In this document: positions 24,089-36,502 of the stretch, piece by piece
How the letters are laid out: every line of letters begins with the position of its first letter
Position numbering within the stretch: the stretch's first letter is position 1
Assembly (NCBI RefSeq): GCF_030708455.1
Contig: NZ_JAUYWF010000011.1
Location: 115,433 to 179,432, forward strand
DNA from: Halomonas sp. SSL-5
Lineage (GTDB): Bacteria > Pseudomonadota > Gammaproteobacteria > Pseudomonadales > Halomonadaceae
DNA: 64,000 bases
Reading direction: 5' to 3'
Program-made: the position numbers and the translations under genes
Notes under the pieces: generated by a model
The model's database searches: none
What the model saw: the letters and a program-made list of their open reading frames with translations, nothing else
Told to the model about the DNA's origin: nothing

Positions 24089-25476
24089 CGATGCCGGGAC
24101 TGCGTACATGGCAGCAGCGGTGCATCGAAGCAGCGCTGGCCCATTTTGTTGCCACACCGCACTTCCTATGCCAGGCAACACCGGGCGCCGGCAAGACACG
24201 CTTGGCAGCGGCGCTGGCACGCTGTCTCTTTGAGATCAACAAGATCGATCTGGTGCTCTGCTTTGCGCCCTCATGCCAGGTAGTGGACGGGTTTCGTACG
24301 ACCTTCGCAGACGTACTTGGCAAGCGGCTCGATGGCTTGGTCGGTGCCGTTGGCGGTGCTTACACCTACCAGGCAATGGAGCACCGGGATGAAACCTTCT
24401 GGCGGCTACTTGATGAGTATCGCGTGTTCGTCGTCTTTGATGAGATCCACCACTGCGCCGGACATGATCCCCTGTTGAGCAATGCCTGGGGGCAGCAAAT
24501 CCTAAAGAGAATCCAGGACCGTGCTGCCTATACGTTGGCATTGTCGGGCACTCCGTGGCGCTCTGATGACCTACCCATAGCCCTAGCACGTTATTCATCA
24601 CCAGAAGGTGAATTGATCTGCGACTATCAATACGGCCTAAGAGAGGCCATCCTTGATAATGTGTGCCGCTCTCCGCGTATCGTTCTTCTAGATAACCAGG
24701 AGGTTAAGCTAACCGAGGAAATGAAGGCCAAGAGCGCCGCCAGGCTCTTTCCAAGCATTGCTGCATTGCTCGGAGATTCCCCAATCACCTACGAGGACCT
24801 CCTTCGTCACGATGATGTGATGTCTCATATTTTAGGCCTAGCTTGTGAGAGGTTGGATGAAGTGCGGCGAAAAGAGCCGGATGCGGCAGGCTTGGTCGTT
24901 GCAACCGATATCGAGCACGCCCACCAGATCGCCCTAGCCCTAGAGGCAAAAGGAGAGGCCTGCCATGTTGTCACTAACAAGACCCCGGGAGCCCATCAGG
25001 TCATCAACCGCTTTCGACATAGTGATTGCCGATGGATTGTGGCAGTTGGGATGATTAGCGAAGGAACAGATATCCCACGCCTTCAAGTATGCTGCTATTT
25101 AAGCCGCATTAGGACAGAGCTTCACTATCGCCAGGTTTTGGGGAGAGTACTGAGGCGAAAGGGGAAGAAAGATGACAAGGCTTGGTTTTTTATGTTAGCA
25201 GAGTCCAATCTTAGTCGATATGCTGTACGCGTTGCGGAGGACCTTCCTAATGACCTCTCTGTACTAAGGAAAGTGAAATCTCCTTTCAGCAAGACGAAAA
25301 CACCCCTCGCTACAACCGGAGCCAGCCACGACGAAGACCATCCTGACGAAAACAAACCCTCTGCCCCCGAACGCGATGAAATCATAAAAAAATACTCATA
25401 CGACTATCCAGGCGATGCGATTTATAGGGTTGATTTTTCCGGACAATACCGACAGACCCTTCTCAACTTGTTATAG
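24085..25476 (+). CDS. SF2 DEAD/DEAH-type helicase
   Basis: 463 residues. Motif I ATPGAGKT (31-38), motif II DEIHH (119-123), motif III SGTPWR (154-159), then helicase domain 2 with EGTDIP (326-331) and motif VI QVLGRVLRRKG (350-360). The order and the DExH box fit the restriction-helicase (ResIII-like) branch of SF2. No nuclease domain follows; a polar linker and a ~40-residue tail (KYSYDYPGDAIYRVDFSGQY) end the protein. It is coupled to the wHTH protein under an XRE-type operator, a layout typical of accessory defence or DNA-processing loci. The biochemical role beyond ATP-driven translocation is unknown. Confidence 0.88.
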   Translation: MTMPGLRTWQQRCIEAALAHFVATPHFLCQATPGAGKTRLAAALARCLFEINKIDLVLCFAPSCQVVDGFRTTFADVLGKRLDGLVGAVGGAYTYQAMEHRDETFWRLLDEYRVFVVFDEIHHCAGHDPLLSNAWGQQILKRIQDRAAYTLALSGTPWRSDDLPIALARYSSPEGELICDYQYGLREAILDNVCRSPRIVLLDNQEVKLTEEMKAKSAARLFPSIAALLGDSPITYEDLLRHDDVMSHILGLACERLDEVRRKEPDAAGLVVATDIEHAHQIALALEAKGEACHVVTNKTPGAHQVINRFRHSDCRWIVAVGMISEGTDIPRLQVCCYLSRIRTELHYRQVLGRVLRRKGKKDDKAWFFMLAESNLSRYAVRVAEDLPNDLSVLRKVKSPFSKTKTPLATTGASHDEDHPDENKPSAPERDEIIKKYSYDYPGDAIYRVDFSGQYRQTLLNLL

Positions 25477-26043
25477 CGCCATCAACGATAACTTCGCACT
25501 CTTCCATTTCAAAAACTGAAGGAAAGCCAACATTCAGAAAATAAATTAAAATATTAAACCCACCAAGCCAGAAAAAGTTAAAGACAGAAAATTAAATGGG
25601 AAAGAAAGACTGGAAAAAATGGGCGCTAACCAAAACGCCTTCGCTATTTTCAAACATATGGTGACTATGTCGCTATGCTTATGCAAACGAGCCATACTAA
25701 GAGCAGCAGGTTCCTCTCAGCTCTGCTCCTTCGGTTCTATACGACTGCAGCCGGGTGAGCTTTACAGAATCTCTCAGTCATCCAACAACGCAAGGCATCC
25801 ATAGGTATCTAGCCGCCAGGACTCACAGCCCGACCATAGAGCAGAATCGTATAGTTAGGTGGCAGTGATAAAAGATGACCTTGTTGATGCCACGGGCCAT
25901 GAGTGACTCCTTGTGATCTTGAATACGATGTCTTGAGTACGTTGTCTTGAGCACAGCGCCATGGATACGCTGTCATGCATGCATCGTGTCGCGGGCCGGG
26001 GCCGCCGCCTGGCGCCCCGCGCCATGAAGTGAAGGGCACGCCG
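25477..26043. other. non-coding stretch at the accessory/core boundary
   Basis: No convincing gene. The left ~250 bases are AT-rich and continue the accessory composition; from about 25970 the sequence becomes GC-rich core DNA with a GC-rich fold (GGGCCGGGGCCGCC... region at 25986-26020). In between lies the 14-bp tandem repeat listed separately. Confidence 0.6.
25917..25972 (+). repeat. four imperfect 14-bp tandem repeats
   Basis: TCTTGAATACGATG, TCTTGAGTACGTTG, TCTTGAGCACAGCG and CCATGGATACGCTG lie head to tail without spacers. The fourth matches the first at 10 of 14 positions. Function unknown; the direct-repeat arrangement could be an iteron-like binding array or a decayed boundary. Confidence 0.75.
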
Positions 26044-27432
26044 TCAGGCGTGCTCCCTTCCCGTATCGATCAGTCTTGCCAGCGCCTCCTCGTCGAGGCG
26101 CTGACGATCCACCTTGAGGTAGGCCAGGCGCTCCTCCGGGACGACCAGCACGTCCTCCACGCCGGCCACCTCGGCGAACCTTGCCATCAGGGTCTCCAGG
26201 GCATCATCGCCGTGATCGTCGTCAAGCGCCACCACCTCGCTGACCAGGTGCGGCGGCTGACGCATGCCCACCATCACCGCCAGCCAGGCCGTGGTCAACG
26301 CGGCGGCGCCGAGGAACACCGCCGGCAGGCCCCACTGCTGGGAGAGGGCCCCGCCCAGCACGCCACCCAGGAAGGCACCCAGGAACTGGCTGGTCGAATA
26401 GACCCCCATGGCCGTGCCCTTGGCGCCGGCCGGGGCCAGCTTGCTGATCATCGACGGCAGGGTGGCCTCGAGCAGGTTGAAGCCGATGAAGTAGAGCAGC
26501 AGCCAGCCCAGCAGCCCCCAGAGCCCGGCACCGACCATTGCCATGCCCAGCAGGCTGGCCAGCATCGCCGCGATGGCCAGCAGGCACATCGCCTTCATGC
26601 GGCGGTACTTCTCGGCGATCACCACCAGCGGCACCATGCCGACGAAGGCCAGCAGCATCACGCCCAGGTAGGCCAGGCCGTGGCGCTCGCTGGGGAGCCC
26701 CGCGTCGAGCAGCCGGAAGGGGACCGCGACGAAGATCGCCATCAGCACCAGGTGCAGGGCAAAGATCGAAAGATCCAGGCGCAGCAGGTCGGGGCGCCCC
26801 AGGGTGCGCCCCAGCTGGGCGCGGTCGATGCCCACGTCGCGATGGCGCAGGCGCCGCGGCGCCGCCGGCACCAGCTTCCACAGCACCGGCAGCCCCAGGG
26901 CGGCCAGGGCGGCGGTGAACCAGAACACCCCGGAGAGGCCGAAGTTGGCCGCCACCAGCGGCCCCAGTACCATGGCCACGGCGAAGGCCACGCCGATGGA
27001 GAGACCGATGGTGGCCATGGCGGCGGTACGCACCTGCTCGCGGGTCTGGTCGGCGAGCAGCGCCATGATCGCCGCGGCCACCGCGCCGCTGCCCTGCAGG
27101 CAGCGGCCCAGGATCACCCCGCCAATGGTATCGGCAGTCGCCGCCACCACGCTGCCCAGCAGGAACAGCACGAGGCCGCCGGCGATCACCGGCTTGCGCC
27201 CCAAGCGGTCGGAGAGCAGGCCGAAGGGAATCTGCAGGGTGGCCTGGGTCAGGCCGTAGATGCCCAGCGCCAGGCCCACCAGCAGCGGTGTGGCGCCGGC
27301 CAGATCGTCGGCATACAGGGCCAGCACCGGCAGCACCATGAACAGGCCCAGCATGCGGGTGGCATAGAGACCGGCCAGGCCGGTGATGGCGCGCCGTTCA
27401 GCGGGGAGCAGCAGCCCGGAGACCTTGCGCAT
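26044..27432 (-). CDS. MFS transporter, YajR-like with C-terminal YAM-type domain
   Basis: 462 residues: twelve membrane helices with MFS motif A (GLLSDRLGRKPVI, about residues 73-85) and a GVYSTSQFLGAFLGG segment late in the protein. After helix 12 comes a ~70-residue soluble domain (LETLMARFAEVAGVEDVLVV...YLKVDRQRLDEEAL) that fits the ferredoxin-like YAM domain of E. coli YajR. An exporter of unknown substrate. It is divergent from uvrA, as in many gammaproteobacteria, but the ssb gene that often follows it is absent. Confidence 0.88.
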   Translation of the reverse strand: MRKVSGLLLPAERRAITGLAGLYATRMLGLFMVLPVLALYADDLAGATPLLVGLALGIYGLTQATLQIPFGLLSDRLGRKPVIAGGLVLFLLGSVVAATADTIGGVILGRCLQGSGAVAAAIMALLADQTREQVRTAAMATIGLSIGVAFAVAMVLGPLVAANFGLSGVFWFTAALAALGLPVLWKLVPAAPRRLRHRDVGIDRAQLGRTLGRPDLLRLDLSIFALHLVLMAIFVAVPFRLLDAGLPSERHGLAYLGVMLLAFVGMVPLVVIAEKYRRMKAMCLLAIAAMLASLLGMAMVGAGLWGLLGWLLLYFIGFNLLEATLPSMISKLAPAGAKGTAMGVYSTSQFLGAFLGGVLGGALSQQWGLPAVFLGAAALTTAWLAVMVGMRQPPHLVSEVVALDDDHGDDALETLMARFAEVAGVEDVLVVPEERLAYLKVDRQRLDEEALARLIDTGREHA

Positions 27433-27535
27433 AGGCGTAGCGATTCTTCCCTGGAGGGGCGTCGTGCGCCCAGGAGTGGACCGCCTATTCTAGCGGTTTG
27501 CCACCTGCCAGGGAAAGCCGACATCTACCGCCGCT

Positions 27536-27565
27536 TTGCCGCCGCCGGACGCCGGCCCGTATAAT
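27536..27565 (+). promoter_or_regulatory. uvrA promoter
   Basis: TTGCCG (27536-27541), an 18-base spacer and TATAAT (27560-27565), 42 bases before the uvrA start. No clear LexA box (CTG-N10-CAG) overlaps it. The 5' untranslated part holds an exact 13-bp tandem duplication (CTTTTGCCGCGCT at 27570-27582 and 27583-27595). Confidence 0.65.
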
Positions 27566-27607
27566 CGATCTTTTGCCGCGCTCTTTTGCCGCGCTCATGA
27601 GGTGGGA

Positions 27608-30469
<2,862 letters not shown>

Positions 30470-30496
30470 CGCGACACCGAAGCGAGCGGCGTCGGG

Positions 30497-30661
30497 GACA
30501 GGCCTGGAGGGGGTCCTACGCCAGGGGTGAGAAGCACTGCTTCGAACGGGCTGGCCATGGATGGCCAGCACCGGTCCTGCAAGCGTAGCAGGACGCGAGA
30601 GCGAAGCAGGGCGTCGGTAGCGCCCAGGGAGGGGTTCACAGCGCCCCCGCTCAGGCCTGTC
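30497..30661. repeat. structured ~165-bp intergenic element with inverted ends
   Basis: GACAGGCCTG (30497-30506) and CAGGCCTGTC (30652-30661) are exact inverted repeats. Inside are a perfect 9-bp hairpin GCTGGCCAT/ATGGCCAGC (30550-30569) and GTCCTGC/GCAGGAC (30574-30594). There is no ORF of note. The pattern looks like a dispersed structured repeat between convergent genes; I believe similar sequence recurs in Halomonas genomes, but that is recollection, not a search. This fills the 318-base gap between uvrA and rplQ together with the terminator. Confidence 0.65.
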
Positions 30662-30713
30662 GCCGAATGAGCCGCGACTCAGGGACTCCAACAGAATAGT
30701 CAGACGCCCCATG

Positions 30714-30750
30714 AAAAAAACCGGCCCCTTGCGGGAGCCGGTTTTTCTTT
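30714..30750. terminator. bidirectional terminator between uvrA and rplQ
   Basis: AAAAAAACCGGC...GCCGGTTTTTCTTT: a GC stem with a TTGC-type loop flanked by an A-run and a T-run, so it can end transcription of both uvrA and the alpha operon. Confidence 0.9.
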
Positions 30751-30787
30751 ACAGCGCTTGCCGGATCGCCGGAAGACCGGCCGAGGA

Positions 30788-31177
30788 TCACTCCTCGGCG
30801 GCTTCCTCGTCCTCGACGACCGGACGGTCGACGAGCTCGACGAAGGCCATGGGCGCGTTGTCGCCGGTGCGGAAGCCGCACTTGAGGATACGGACGTAAC
30901 CGCCCGGACGCTCGACGTAACGCGGACCCAGCTCATTGAAGAGCTTGCCGACCGCTTCCTTCGAGCGGGTGCGGCTGAAGGCCAGACGACGGTTGGCGAC
31001 GCTGTCCTGCTTGGCCAGGGTGATCAGCGGCTCGATGACGCGACGCAGCTCCTTGGCCTTGGGCAGGGTTGTCTTGATGACCTCGTGCTCGATCAGCGAC
31101 ACGCTCATGTTCTTGAACATGGCCTGGCGATGCGAGCTCGTACGATTGAGGTGACGACCACTCTTACGATGACGCAT
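30788..31177 (-). CDS. rplQ: 50S ribosomal protein L17
   Basis: 129 residues. The basic N-terminus [20 protein letters not shown] and the [20 protein letters not shown] region are L17 signatures. It has an acidic tail (VEDEEAAEE) as in relatives. Last gene of the alpha operon, 39 bases after rpoA, followed by the bidirectional terminator. Confidence 0.98.
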   Translation of the reverse strand: MRHRKSGRHLNRTSSHRQAMFKNMSVSLIEHEVIKTTLPKAKELRRVIEPLITLAKQDSVANRRLAFSRTRSKEAVGKLFNELGPRYVERPGGYVRILKCGFRTGDNAPMAFVELVDRPVVEDEEAAEE

Positions 31178-31216
31178 GGTTGTGATTCCTTACCAAACTG
31201 GGACTCGAGTCGGCGC

Positions 31217-32215
31217 TCACGCGGAGGCCTTGTCGTCCTTCAGGCTTGCCGGCGGCCAGTTTTCCAGCCGCATGCCCAGGGAAAGACCGCGTGCTGCCAG
31301 AACGTCCTTGATCTCGTTCAGGGACTTCTTGCCGAGGTTCGGCGTCTTGAGCAGCTCCACCTCGGTGCGCTGGATCAGATCGCCGATGTAGTAGATATTC
31401 TCGGCCTTCAGGCAGTTGGCGCTGCGAACGGTCAACTCGAGATCGTCTACGGGGCGCAGCAGGATGGGATCGATATGATCCTCCTCCTCCTCCACTTCCT
31501 GTTCCTTGTCGGCTTCCAGATCGACGAACGCGGCCAGCTGATCCTGCAGGATGGTCGCGCTGCGACGGATCGCCTCTTCGGGATCCAGGGTGCCGTCGGT
31601 TTCCAGATCGATGATCAGCTTGTCGAGATCGGTGCGCTGTTCGACACGCGCGGCCTCGACGCTGTAGGAAACGCGACGCACGGGGCTGAAGGTCGCATCC
31701 AGCTGCAGGCGGCCGATGGCACGAGATTCGTCGTCGGCACCGACACGCGCATCCGCCGGCTCATAGCCGCGGCCGCGAGCGACCTTGAGCTGCATCTTCA
31801 GCTCGGCACCCTCGTTGACGTGGCAGATGACATGCTCGGGGTTGACGATCTCGACATCATGGTCGAGAGCGATATCGCCCGCAGTCACGACGGTCGGGCC
31901 CTGCTTGTTCAGCGAGAGCACCGCCTCGTCGCGGCTATGCATCTTGATCGCCACATCCTTGAGGTTCAGGAGGATCTCGATGACATCTTCCTGGACGCCC
32001 TCGATCGCGCTGTACTCATGCTCGACGCCGCTGATCTCGGCCTCTACCACGGCACAGCCGGGCATGGACGAGAGCAGGATGCGACGCAGGGCATTGCCCA
32101 GCGTATGGCCGAAGCCACGCTCGAACGGCTCGAGCACGATCTTCGCGTGGTGTGCACTGATCTCTTCGACCTTGATGTCGCGCGGGCGAAGAAACTCTGT
32201 CACTGAACGCTGCAT
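31217..32215 (-). CDS. rpoA: RNA polymerase alpha subunit
   Basis: 332 residues. The N-terminal dimerisation domain has [19 protein letters not shown] (about 32-50). The C-terminal domain (about 250-320) keeps the DNA- and activator-contact helices, including [14 protein letters not shown] and [14 protein letters not shown]. The linker between them is very acidic ([14 protein letters not shown]). Alpha operon, between rpsD and rplQ. Confidence 0.99.
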   Translation of the reverse strand: MQRSVTEFLRPRDIKVEEISAHHAKIVLEPFERGFGHTLGNALRRILLSSMPGCAVVEAEISGVEHEYSAIEGVQEDVIEILLNLKDVAIKMHSRDEAVLSLNKQGPTVVTAGDIALDHDVEIVNPEHVICHVNEGAELKMQLKVARGRGYEPADARVGADDESRAIGRLQLDATFSPVRRVSYSVEAARVEQRTDLDKLIIDLETDGTLDPEEAIRRSATILQDQLAAFVDLEADKEQEVEEEEDHIDPILLRPVDDLELTVRSANCLKAENIYYIGDLIQRTEVELLKTPNLGKKSLNEIKDVLAARGLSLGMRLENWPPASLKDDKASA

Positions 32216-32258
32216 ATGAACACCTTTCAGGCTGCCAAACGGATACTGGGTACTCTTG

Positions 32259-32284
32259 GCCTGCTCCCGCCAGCGGGAGCAGGC
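32259..32284 (-). other. perfect 11-bp hairpin between rpsD and rpoA
   Basis: GCCTGCTCCCG and CGGGAGCAGGC with a four-base loop, in an 86-base spacer. On the minus strand no T-run follows, so a processing or partial-attenuation signal is likelier than a full stop. It may tune alpha-subunit output relative to the ribosomal genes. Confidence 0.7.
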
Positions 32285-32301
32285 ACGGCGCTTGGCACCG
32301 T

Positions 32302-32922
32302 TTACTTGGAGTACAGCTCGACGATCAGGGCCTCGTTGATGTCGGCAGACAGGTCGCCGCGCTCGGGCAGCGCCTTGAAGGTGCCTTCCATCTTCTTGGC
32401 ATCGATCTCGATCCAGGCCACGTCGCCGCGGTTGGCGGCCAGGGCCAGGGCGTTCTGGATGCGCGCCTGATTCTTCGCCTTCTCGCGAACGGAGACGACA
32501 TCACCGGGCTTGACCTGGTAGGACGCCACGTTGACGCTCTTGCCATTCACGGCGATGGCCTTGTGACTGACCAGCTGCCGAGCCTCGGAGCGGGTCGAGC
32601 CGTAGCCCATGCGATAGACGACGTTGTCCAGTCGGGATTCGAGAAGCTGCAGCAACACCTCGCCGGTCGCGCCCTTGAGACGGGCCGCTTCCTTGTAGTA
32701 GTTGCGGAACTGCTTCTCGAGTACGCCATACATGCGGCGTACTTTCTGCTTCTCGCGAAGCTGCAAGCCGTATTCGGAAATACGCTGACGGCGCTGGCCG
32801 TGCACACCCGGGATCTGCTCGGATTTGCACTTCTTCTCGAAGGGAGTGACACCGCTCTTCAGGAAGAGATCGGTCCCCTCACGACGAGACAGTTTGCACT
32901 TCGGTCCAATGTAACGAGCCAT
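32302..32922 (-). CDS. rpsD: 30S ribosomal protein S4
   Basis: 206 residues beginning [20 protein letters not shown]. The S4 RNA-binding domain is near residues 96-160 ([33 protein letters not shown]). It lacks the N-terminal CxxC zinc cluster of some bacteria. In E. coli S4 is the translational repressor of the alpha operon. Confidence 0.98.
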   Translation of the reverse strand: MARYIGPKCKLSRREGTDLFLKSGVTPFEKKCKSEQIPGVHGQRRQRISEYGLQLREKQKVRRMYGVLEKQFRNYYKEAARLKGATGEVLLQLLESRLDNVVYRMGYGSTRSEARQLVSHKAIAVNGKSVNVASYQVKPGDVVSVREKAKNQARIQNALALAANRGDVAWIEIDAKKMEGTFKALPERGDLSADINEALIVELYSK

Positions 32923-32934
32923 GAATCTGTCTCC

Positions 32935-33321
32935 TTAAACGCGGCGTTTCTTCGGCGGACGGCAGCCATTGTGGGGAATGGGCGTCGCGTCAATGATGCT
33001 CTGCACGCGGAAGCCGGCGGCGTTGAGCGCGCGCACGGCGGATTCACGGCCAGGACCGGGGCCCTTGACCAGCACGTCGACGTTTTTCACACCATACTCG
33101 GCTGCAGCGGTCGCTGCACGCTCGCTTGCTACTTGAGCAGCGAACGGGGTGCTCTTGCGAGAACCACGAAAACCCGAACCACCGGCAGTTGCCCAGGAGA
33201 GAGCATTGCCCTGGCGGTCTGTGATCGTAATGATCGTGTTGTTAAAAGAGGCGTGGATATGCGCAACGGCATCCACCACCTGCTTTTTAACCTTCTTGCG
33301 ATTGCTACGCGGGTTAGCCAT
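32935..33321 (-). CDS. rpsK: 30S ribosomal protein S11
   Basis: 128 residues. Contains [17 protein letters not shown] and the C-terminal [19 protein letters not shown]...[18 protein letters not shown] typical of S11. Twelve bases from rpsD. Confidence 0.98.
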   Translation of the reverse strand: MANPRSNRKKVKKQVVDAVAHIHASFNNTIITITDRQGNALSWATAGGSGFRGSRKSTPFAAQVASERAATAAAEYGVKNVDVLVKGPGPGRESAVRALNAAGFRVQSIIDATPIPHNGCRPPKKRRV

Positions 33322-33360
33322 GTTGATGATTCTTCCTGTCTTTACGCCAGAACGTGCGTG

Positions 33361-33717
33361 TTATTTGCGGATCGGCTTGCGCGGGCCCTTACGGGTACGC
33401 GCATTGGTCTTGGTACGCTGACCACGCAGCGGAAGACCACGACGATGACGCAGACCACGGTAGCAACCCAGGTCCATGAGACGCTTGATATTCAGCGTCA
33501 CATCACGACGAAGGTCACCTTCAACGGTATACTTGCCGACTTCTGAACGCAGGGTGTCGATCTCTTCAGATGACAGTTCCTGGATCTTGGTAGTCGGCGC
33601 GATGCCGGACGCGGCACAGATATCCTGTGCCCGAGTGCGGCCAATCCCGAAGATATAGGTCAGCGAGATCGCCGCATGCTTGTTGTCCGGGATATTGACG
33701 CCTGCAATACGGGCCAT
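33361..33717 (-). CDS. rpsM: 30S ribosomal protein S13
   Basis: 118 residues beginning [20 protein letters not shown], with the helix-two-turn-helix region and the basic tail [20 protein letters not shown]. First gene of the alpha operon; the 126-base spacer from rpmJ is where a regulatory leader for S4 control would be expected. Confidence 0.98.
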   Translation of the reverse strand: MARIAGVNIPDNKHAAISLTYIFGIGRTRAQDICAASGIAPTTKIQELSSEEIDTLRSEVGKYTVEGDLRRDVTLNIKRLMDLGCYRGLRHRRGLPLRGQRTKTNARTRKGPRKPIRK

Positions 33718-33843
33718 CAGCTTACTCCGAATATGTGAGCGGCTTGCTCGTTGTGTCTACTACAAAAGGCGCAACAGCATACCCCTTTACCCTGCAGAGG
33801 GCAAGGGGCATGCCGGCACCCGGTTCAGCGCAGTGCCAGGGGT

Positions 33844-33957
33844 TCAGCCCTGGCGCTGCTTGTGCCGCGGCTCCGTGCAGATGACGCGGACGGCGCCATT
33901 GCGACGGATGATCTTGCAGTTGCGGCACATTTTCTTCACGGAAGCTCGAACTTTCAT
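33844..33957 (-). CDS. rpmJ: 50S ribosomal protein L36 (zinc form)
   Basis: 37 residues, beginning [19 protein letters not shown]. Cys11, Cys14, Cys27 and His32 form the zinc-binding C+ set. It lies between secY and rpsM, the usual place in the spc operon. Confidence 0.96.
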   Translation of the reverse strand: MKVRASVKKMCRNCKIIRRNGAVRVICTEPRHKQRQG

Positions 33958-34029
33958 CGTTCCATCTCCAAAGTCGGCTAGCGAGGCGACCCTTGCGGGC
34001 CGCAACGCGCCAGTTCGACGGGCGGCGCC

Positions 34030-35361
34030 TCAGCGCATGATGCCGCCGCCGCCGTAGCCTTTCAGGTTGGACTTCTTCATCACCGACTCGTACTGATGCG
34101 ACATGAGGTGCGACTGCACCTGACCCATGAAGTCCATGATAACCACCACCACGATCAGCAGCGAGGTACCGCCGAAGAAGAACGGCACGTTCCAGGCCAC
34201 AATCAGGAACTGGGGCATCAGGGAAACCGCAGTGATGTACAAGGCGCCAAACAGGGTCAGACGGGTCATGACCTTGTCGACGTAGCGAGCGGTCTGCTCA
34301 CCAGGACGAATCCCCGGCAGGAAGGCGCCCGACTTCTTGAGGTTGTCGGCCACATCCTTGGGATTGAAGACCAGCGCTGTGTAAAAGAAGCAGAAGAATA
34401 CCACCGCCGCGGCAAAAAGCAAGATGTACAACGGCTGCCCCGGGCCGAGGGCCTGGGACGCACGCTGCAGCCAGTCGAGACCGTCACCGGCACCCACCCA
34501 CTGCCCCAGCGACGCCGGGAACAGCAGGATACTGGAGGCGAAGATCGGCGGAATCACACCCGCCATGTTCACCTTCAGCGGCAGGTAACTGCTCTGGCCG
34601 GCGTACATCTTGTTGCCGACCTGACGACGCGGATAGTTCACGGTGATGCGGCGCTGACCGCGCTCGATGAACACCACGAAGGCCACGGTGGCCACGCCCA
34701 GGGCAGTGAGGGCCAGCAGCGGCAGGACGTTCCACGCCCCTTCGTTGCGGGCCAGCTCGAAGGCCTGGCCGACGGCGCCGGGCAGCCCCGCCACGATACC
34801 GGCGAAGATCAGCAGCGAGATGCCGTTGCCGATCCCCTTCTCGGTGATCTGCTCACCCAGCCACATCAGGAACACCGCACCACCCACGAAGGTGACGATG
34901 GCGGTGAAAAAGAAGCTGAAGTCGGCGGTATAGGCGATGCCCTGGCTGGCCAGGCCCACCGACATGCCGGTGGCCTGGACCAGCGCCAGGGCCACGGTGC
35001 CGTAGCGGGTGTACTGGCTGATCTTGCGACGCCCGGCCTCACCTTCCTTCTTGAGCTGCTCGAGATGGGGCGAGACGGCGGTCAGCAGCTGCATGATGAT
35101 CGACGCCGAGATGTAGGGCATGATGCCCAGGGCGAAGATGCTCATGCGCTCCAGGGCGCCACCCGAGAACATGTTGAACATGCCGAGGATGGTGCCCTGC
35201 TGCTCCCTGAACAAGGCAGCGAGCTGGTCAGGATTCATACCGGGCACGGGGATGTGGGCACCGATACGGTACACCACGATGGCGAGGAGCACGAAGCGCA
35301 GACGCGCCCACAGTTCACCCAGACCGCTGCCCATCGCCGGCATTTTTCCTGACTTCGCCAT
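34030..35361 (-). CDS. secY: Sec translocon subunit SecY
   Basis: 443 residues with ten membrane helices. Starts [20 protein letters not shown], and has the plug-region [19 protein letters not shown] and the conserved loop [22 protein letters not shown]. It forms the inner-membrane channel with SecE (gene at 60859) and SecG. Its start abuts the rplO stop (TAA/ATG, no gap). Confidence 0.98.
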   Translation of the reverse strand: MAKSGKMPAMGSGLGELWARLRFVLLAIVVYRIGAHIPVPGMNPDQLAALFREQQGTILGMFNMFSGGALERMSIFALGIMPYISASIIMQLLTAVSPHLEQLKKEGEAGRRKISQYTRYGTVALALVQATGMSVGLASQGIAYTADFSFFFTAIVTFVGGAVFLMWLGEQITEKGIGNGISLLIFAGIVAGLPGAVGQAFELARNEGAWNVLPLLALTALGVATVAFVVFIERGQRRITVNYPRRQVGNKMYAGQSSYLPLKVNMAGVIPPIFASSILLFPASLGQWVGAGDGLDWLQRASQALGPGQPLYILLFAAAVVFFCFFYTALVFNPKDVADNLKKSGAFLPGIRPGEQTARYVDKVMTRLTLFGALYITAVSLMPQFLIVAWNVPFFFGGTSLLIVVVVIMDFMGQVQSHLMSHQYESVMKKSNLKGYGGGGIMR

Positions 35362-35796
35362 TTAGTCCTCTACCTTGCCACCGGCGGCTTCGATCGCGGC
35401 ACGGGCACCCTGGGTGACCTTGAGGCCGCGGACGGTAACCGCCTTGTTCAGATCGCCGGAGAGGATCACCTTCGCATGCAGCGTGGCGTCCTTCAGCACG
35501 TTGGCCTGCTTGAGGGTCTCGAGGGTGACCTCGTCACCGGCAACCTTGGCCAGTTCGGCCAGGCGCACTTCCTCGGAGACCAGCGACTTCGCGGAGGTGA
35601 AGCCGAACTTCGGCAGACGCCGCTGCAGCGGCATCTGGCCGCCCTCGAAGCCGGGCTTGACGCTGCCGCCGCTGCGCGACTTCTGGCCCTTGTGGCCGCG
35701 GCCACCGGTCTTGCCCAGACCGGAGCCGATGCCACGACCGACGCGCTTCTCGGCGTGCTTGGAGCCCGGTGCCGGGCTCAGGCTATTGAGTTTCAT
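35362..35796 (-). CDS. rplO: 50S ribosomal protein L15
   Basis: 144 residues: [20 protein letters not shown], the glycine-rich [17 protein letters not shown] and the late [20 protein letters not shown] are L15 hallmarks. Three bases after rpmD. Confidence 0.98.
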   Translation of the reverse strand: MKLNSLSPAPGSKHAEKRVGRGIGSGLGKTGGRGHKGQKSRSGGSVKPGFEGGQMPLQRRLPKFGFTSAKSLVSEEVRLAELAKVAGDEVTLETLKQANVLKDATLHAKVILSGDLNKAVTVRGLKVTQGARAAIEAAGGKVED

Positions 35797-35799
35797 GGA

Positions 35800-35985
35800 T
35801 TACTCTCCCTCAACGCGCACAAGGTAGTTTACCTTGTGGATCATGCCGCGCACGGCGGGGGTATCTTCCAGTTCAACCGTATGACCGATGCGGCGCAGGC
35901 CGAGGCCCTGAATGGTGGCCTTGTGCTTGCCCAACACGCCGATGGTGCTGCGGGTCTGGGTAACCTTGATCGTTGCTGCTGCCAT
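35800..35985 (-). CDS. rpmD: 50S ribosomal protein L30
   Basis: 61 residues from ATG 35985 ([20 protein letters not shown]); the longer upstream frame overlaps rpsE and is spurious. The [18 protein letters not shown] segment is present. Spc operon. Confidence 0.97.
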   Translation of the reverse strand: MAAATIKVTQTRSTIGVLGKHKATIQGLGLRRIGHTVELEDTPAVRGMIHKVNYLVRVEGE

Positions 35986-35990
35986 GGTGC

Positions 35991-36491
35991 TCACCCCGTG
36001 ATCGCTTCGACAGGCATACCGCGCTTGGCGGCGATGTCTTCCGGCGACTGCATGGCGGTCAGGCCCCTGACGGTAGCCCGCACCACGTTCACCGGGTTGG
36101 TGGAACCGTAGCACTTGGCCAGTACGTCATGGACACCAGCCAGCTCCAGCACGGAGCGCATGGCGCCGCCGGCGATGATGCCGGTACCCTCGGAGGCGGG
36201 CTGCATGTACACCTTGGAGGCTCCGTGACGGGCCTTGACCGGGTACTGCAGGGTGCCGCCGGAGAGGTGCACCTTGACCATGTTGCGACGCGCCTGGTCC
36301 ATCGCCTTCTGGATCGCGACCGGCACTTCACGCGCCTTGCCGCGGCCGAAGCCAACACGACCCTTGCCGTCACCCACGACGGTCAGGGCGGTGAAACCGA
36401 AGATACGGCCACCCTTGACCACCTTGGCAACACGGTTGACCTGTACCAGTTTCTCCTGGAGGTCGCCGCTTTGCTGTTCGTTCTTCGCCAT
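35991..36491 (-). CDS. rpsE: 30S ribosomal protein S5
   Basis: 166 residues. The dsRNA-binding-like N-terminal domain has [21 protein letters not shown], and the C-terminal domain has [19 protein letters not shown] and AVRATVRGL. Residues known to mutate to spectinomycin resistance (the KVVKGGR loop) are wild type. Confidence 0.98.
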   Translation of the reverse strand: MAKNEQQSGDLQEKLVQVNRVAKVVKGGRIFGFTALTVVGDGKGRVGFGRGKAREVPVAIQKAMDQARRNMVKVHLSGGTLQYPVKARHGASKVYMQPASEGTGIIAGGAMRSVLELAGVHDVLAKCYGSTNPVNVVRATVRGLTAMQSPEDIAAKRGMPVEAITG

Positions 36492-36502
36492 CGTAAAACC
36501 CT

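Noticed and set aside
25619..25804. 61-codon + strand frame in the gap before the MFS gene
   Set aside because: No ribosome binding site, no coding bias, no similarity recognised.
25975..27564. 529-codon open frame antisense to the MFS gene
   Set aside because: Gln/His/Gly-rich shadow; the opposite strand encodes a clear twelve-helix transporter.
27433..27607. LexA (SOS) box in front of uvrA
   Set aside because: No CTG-N10-CAG palindrome of acceptable quality was found by eye between the divergent MFS and uvrA genes.
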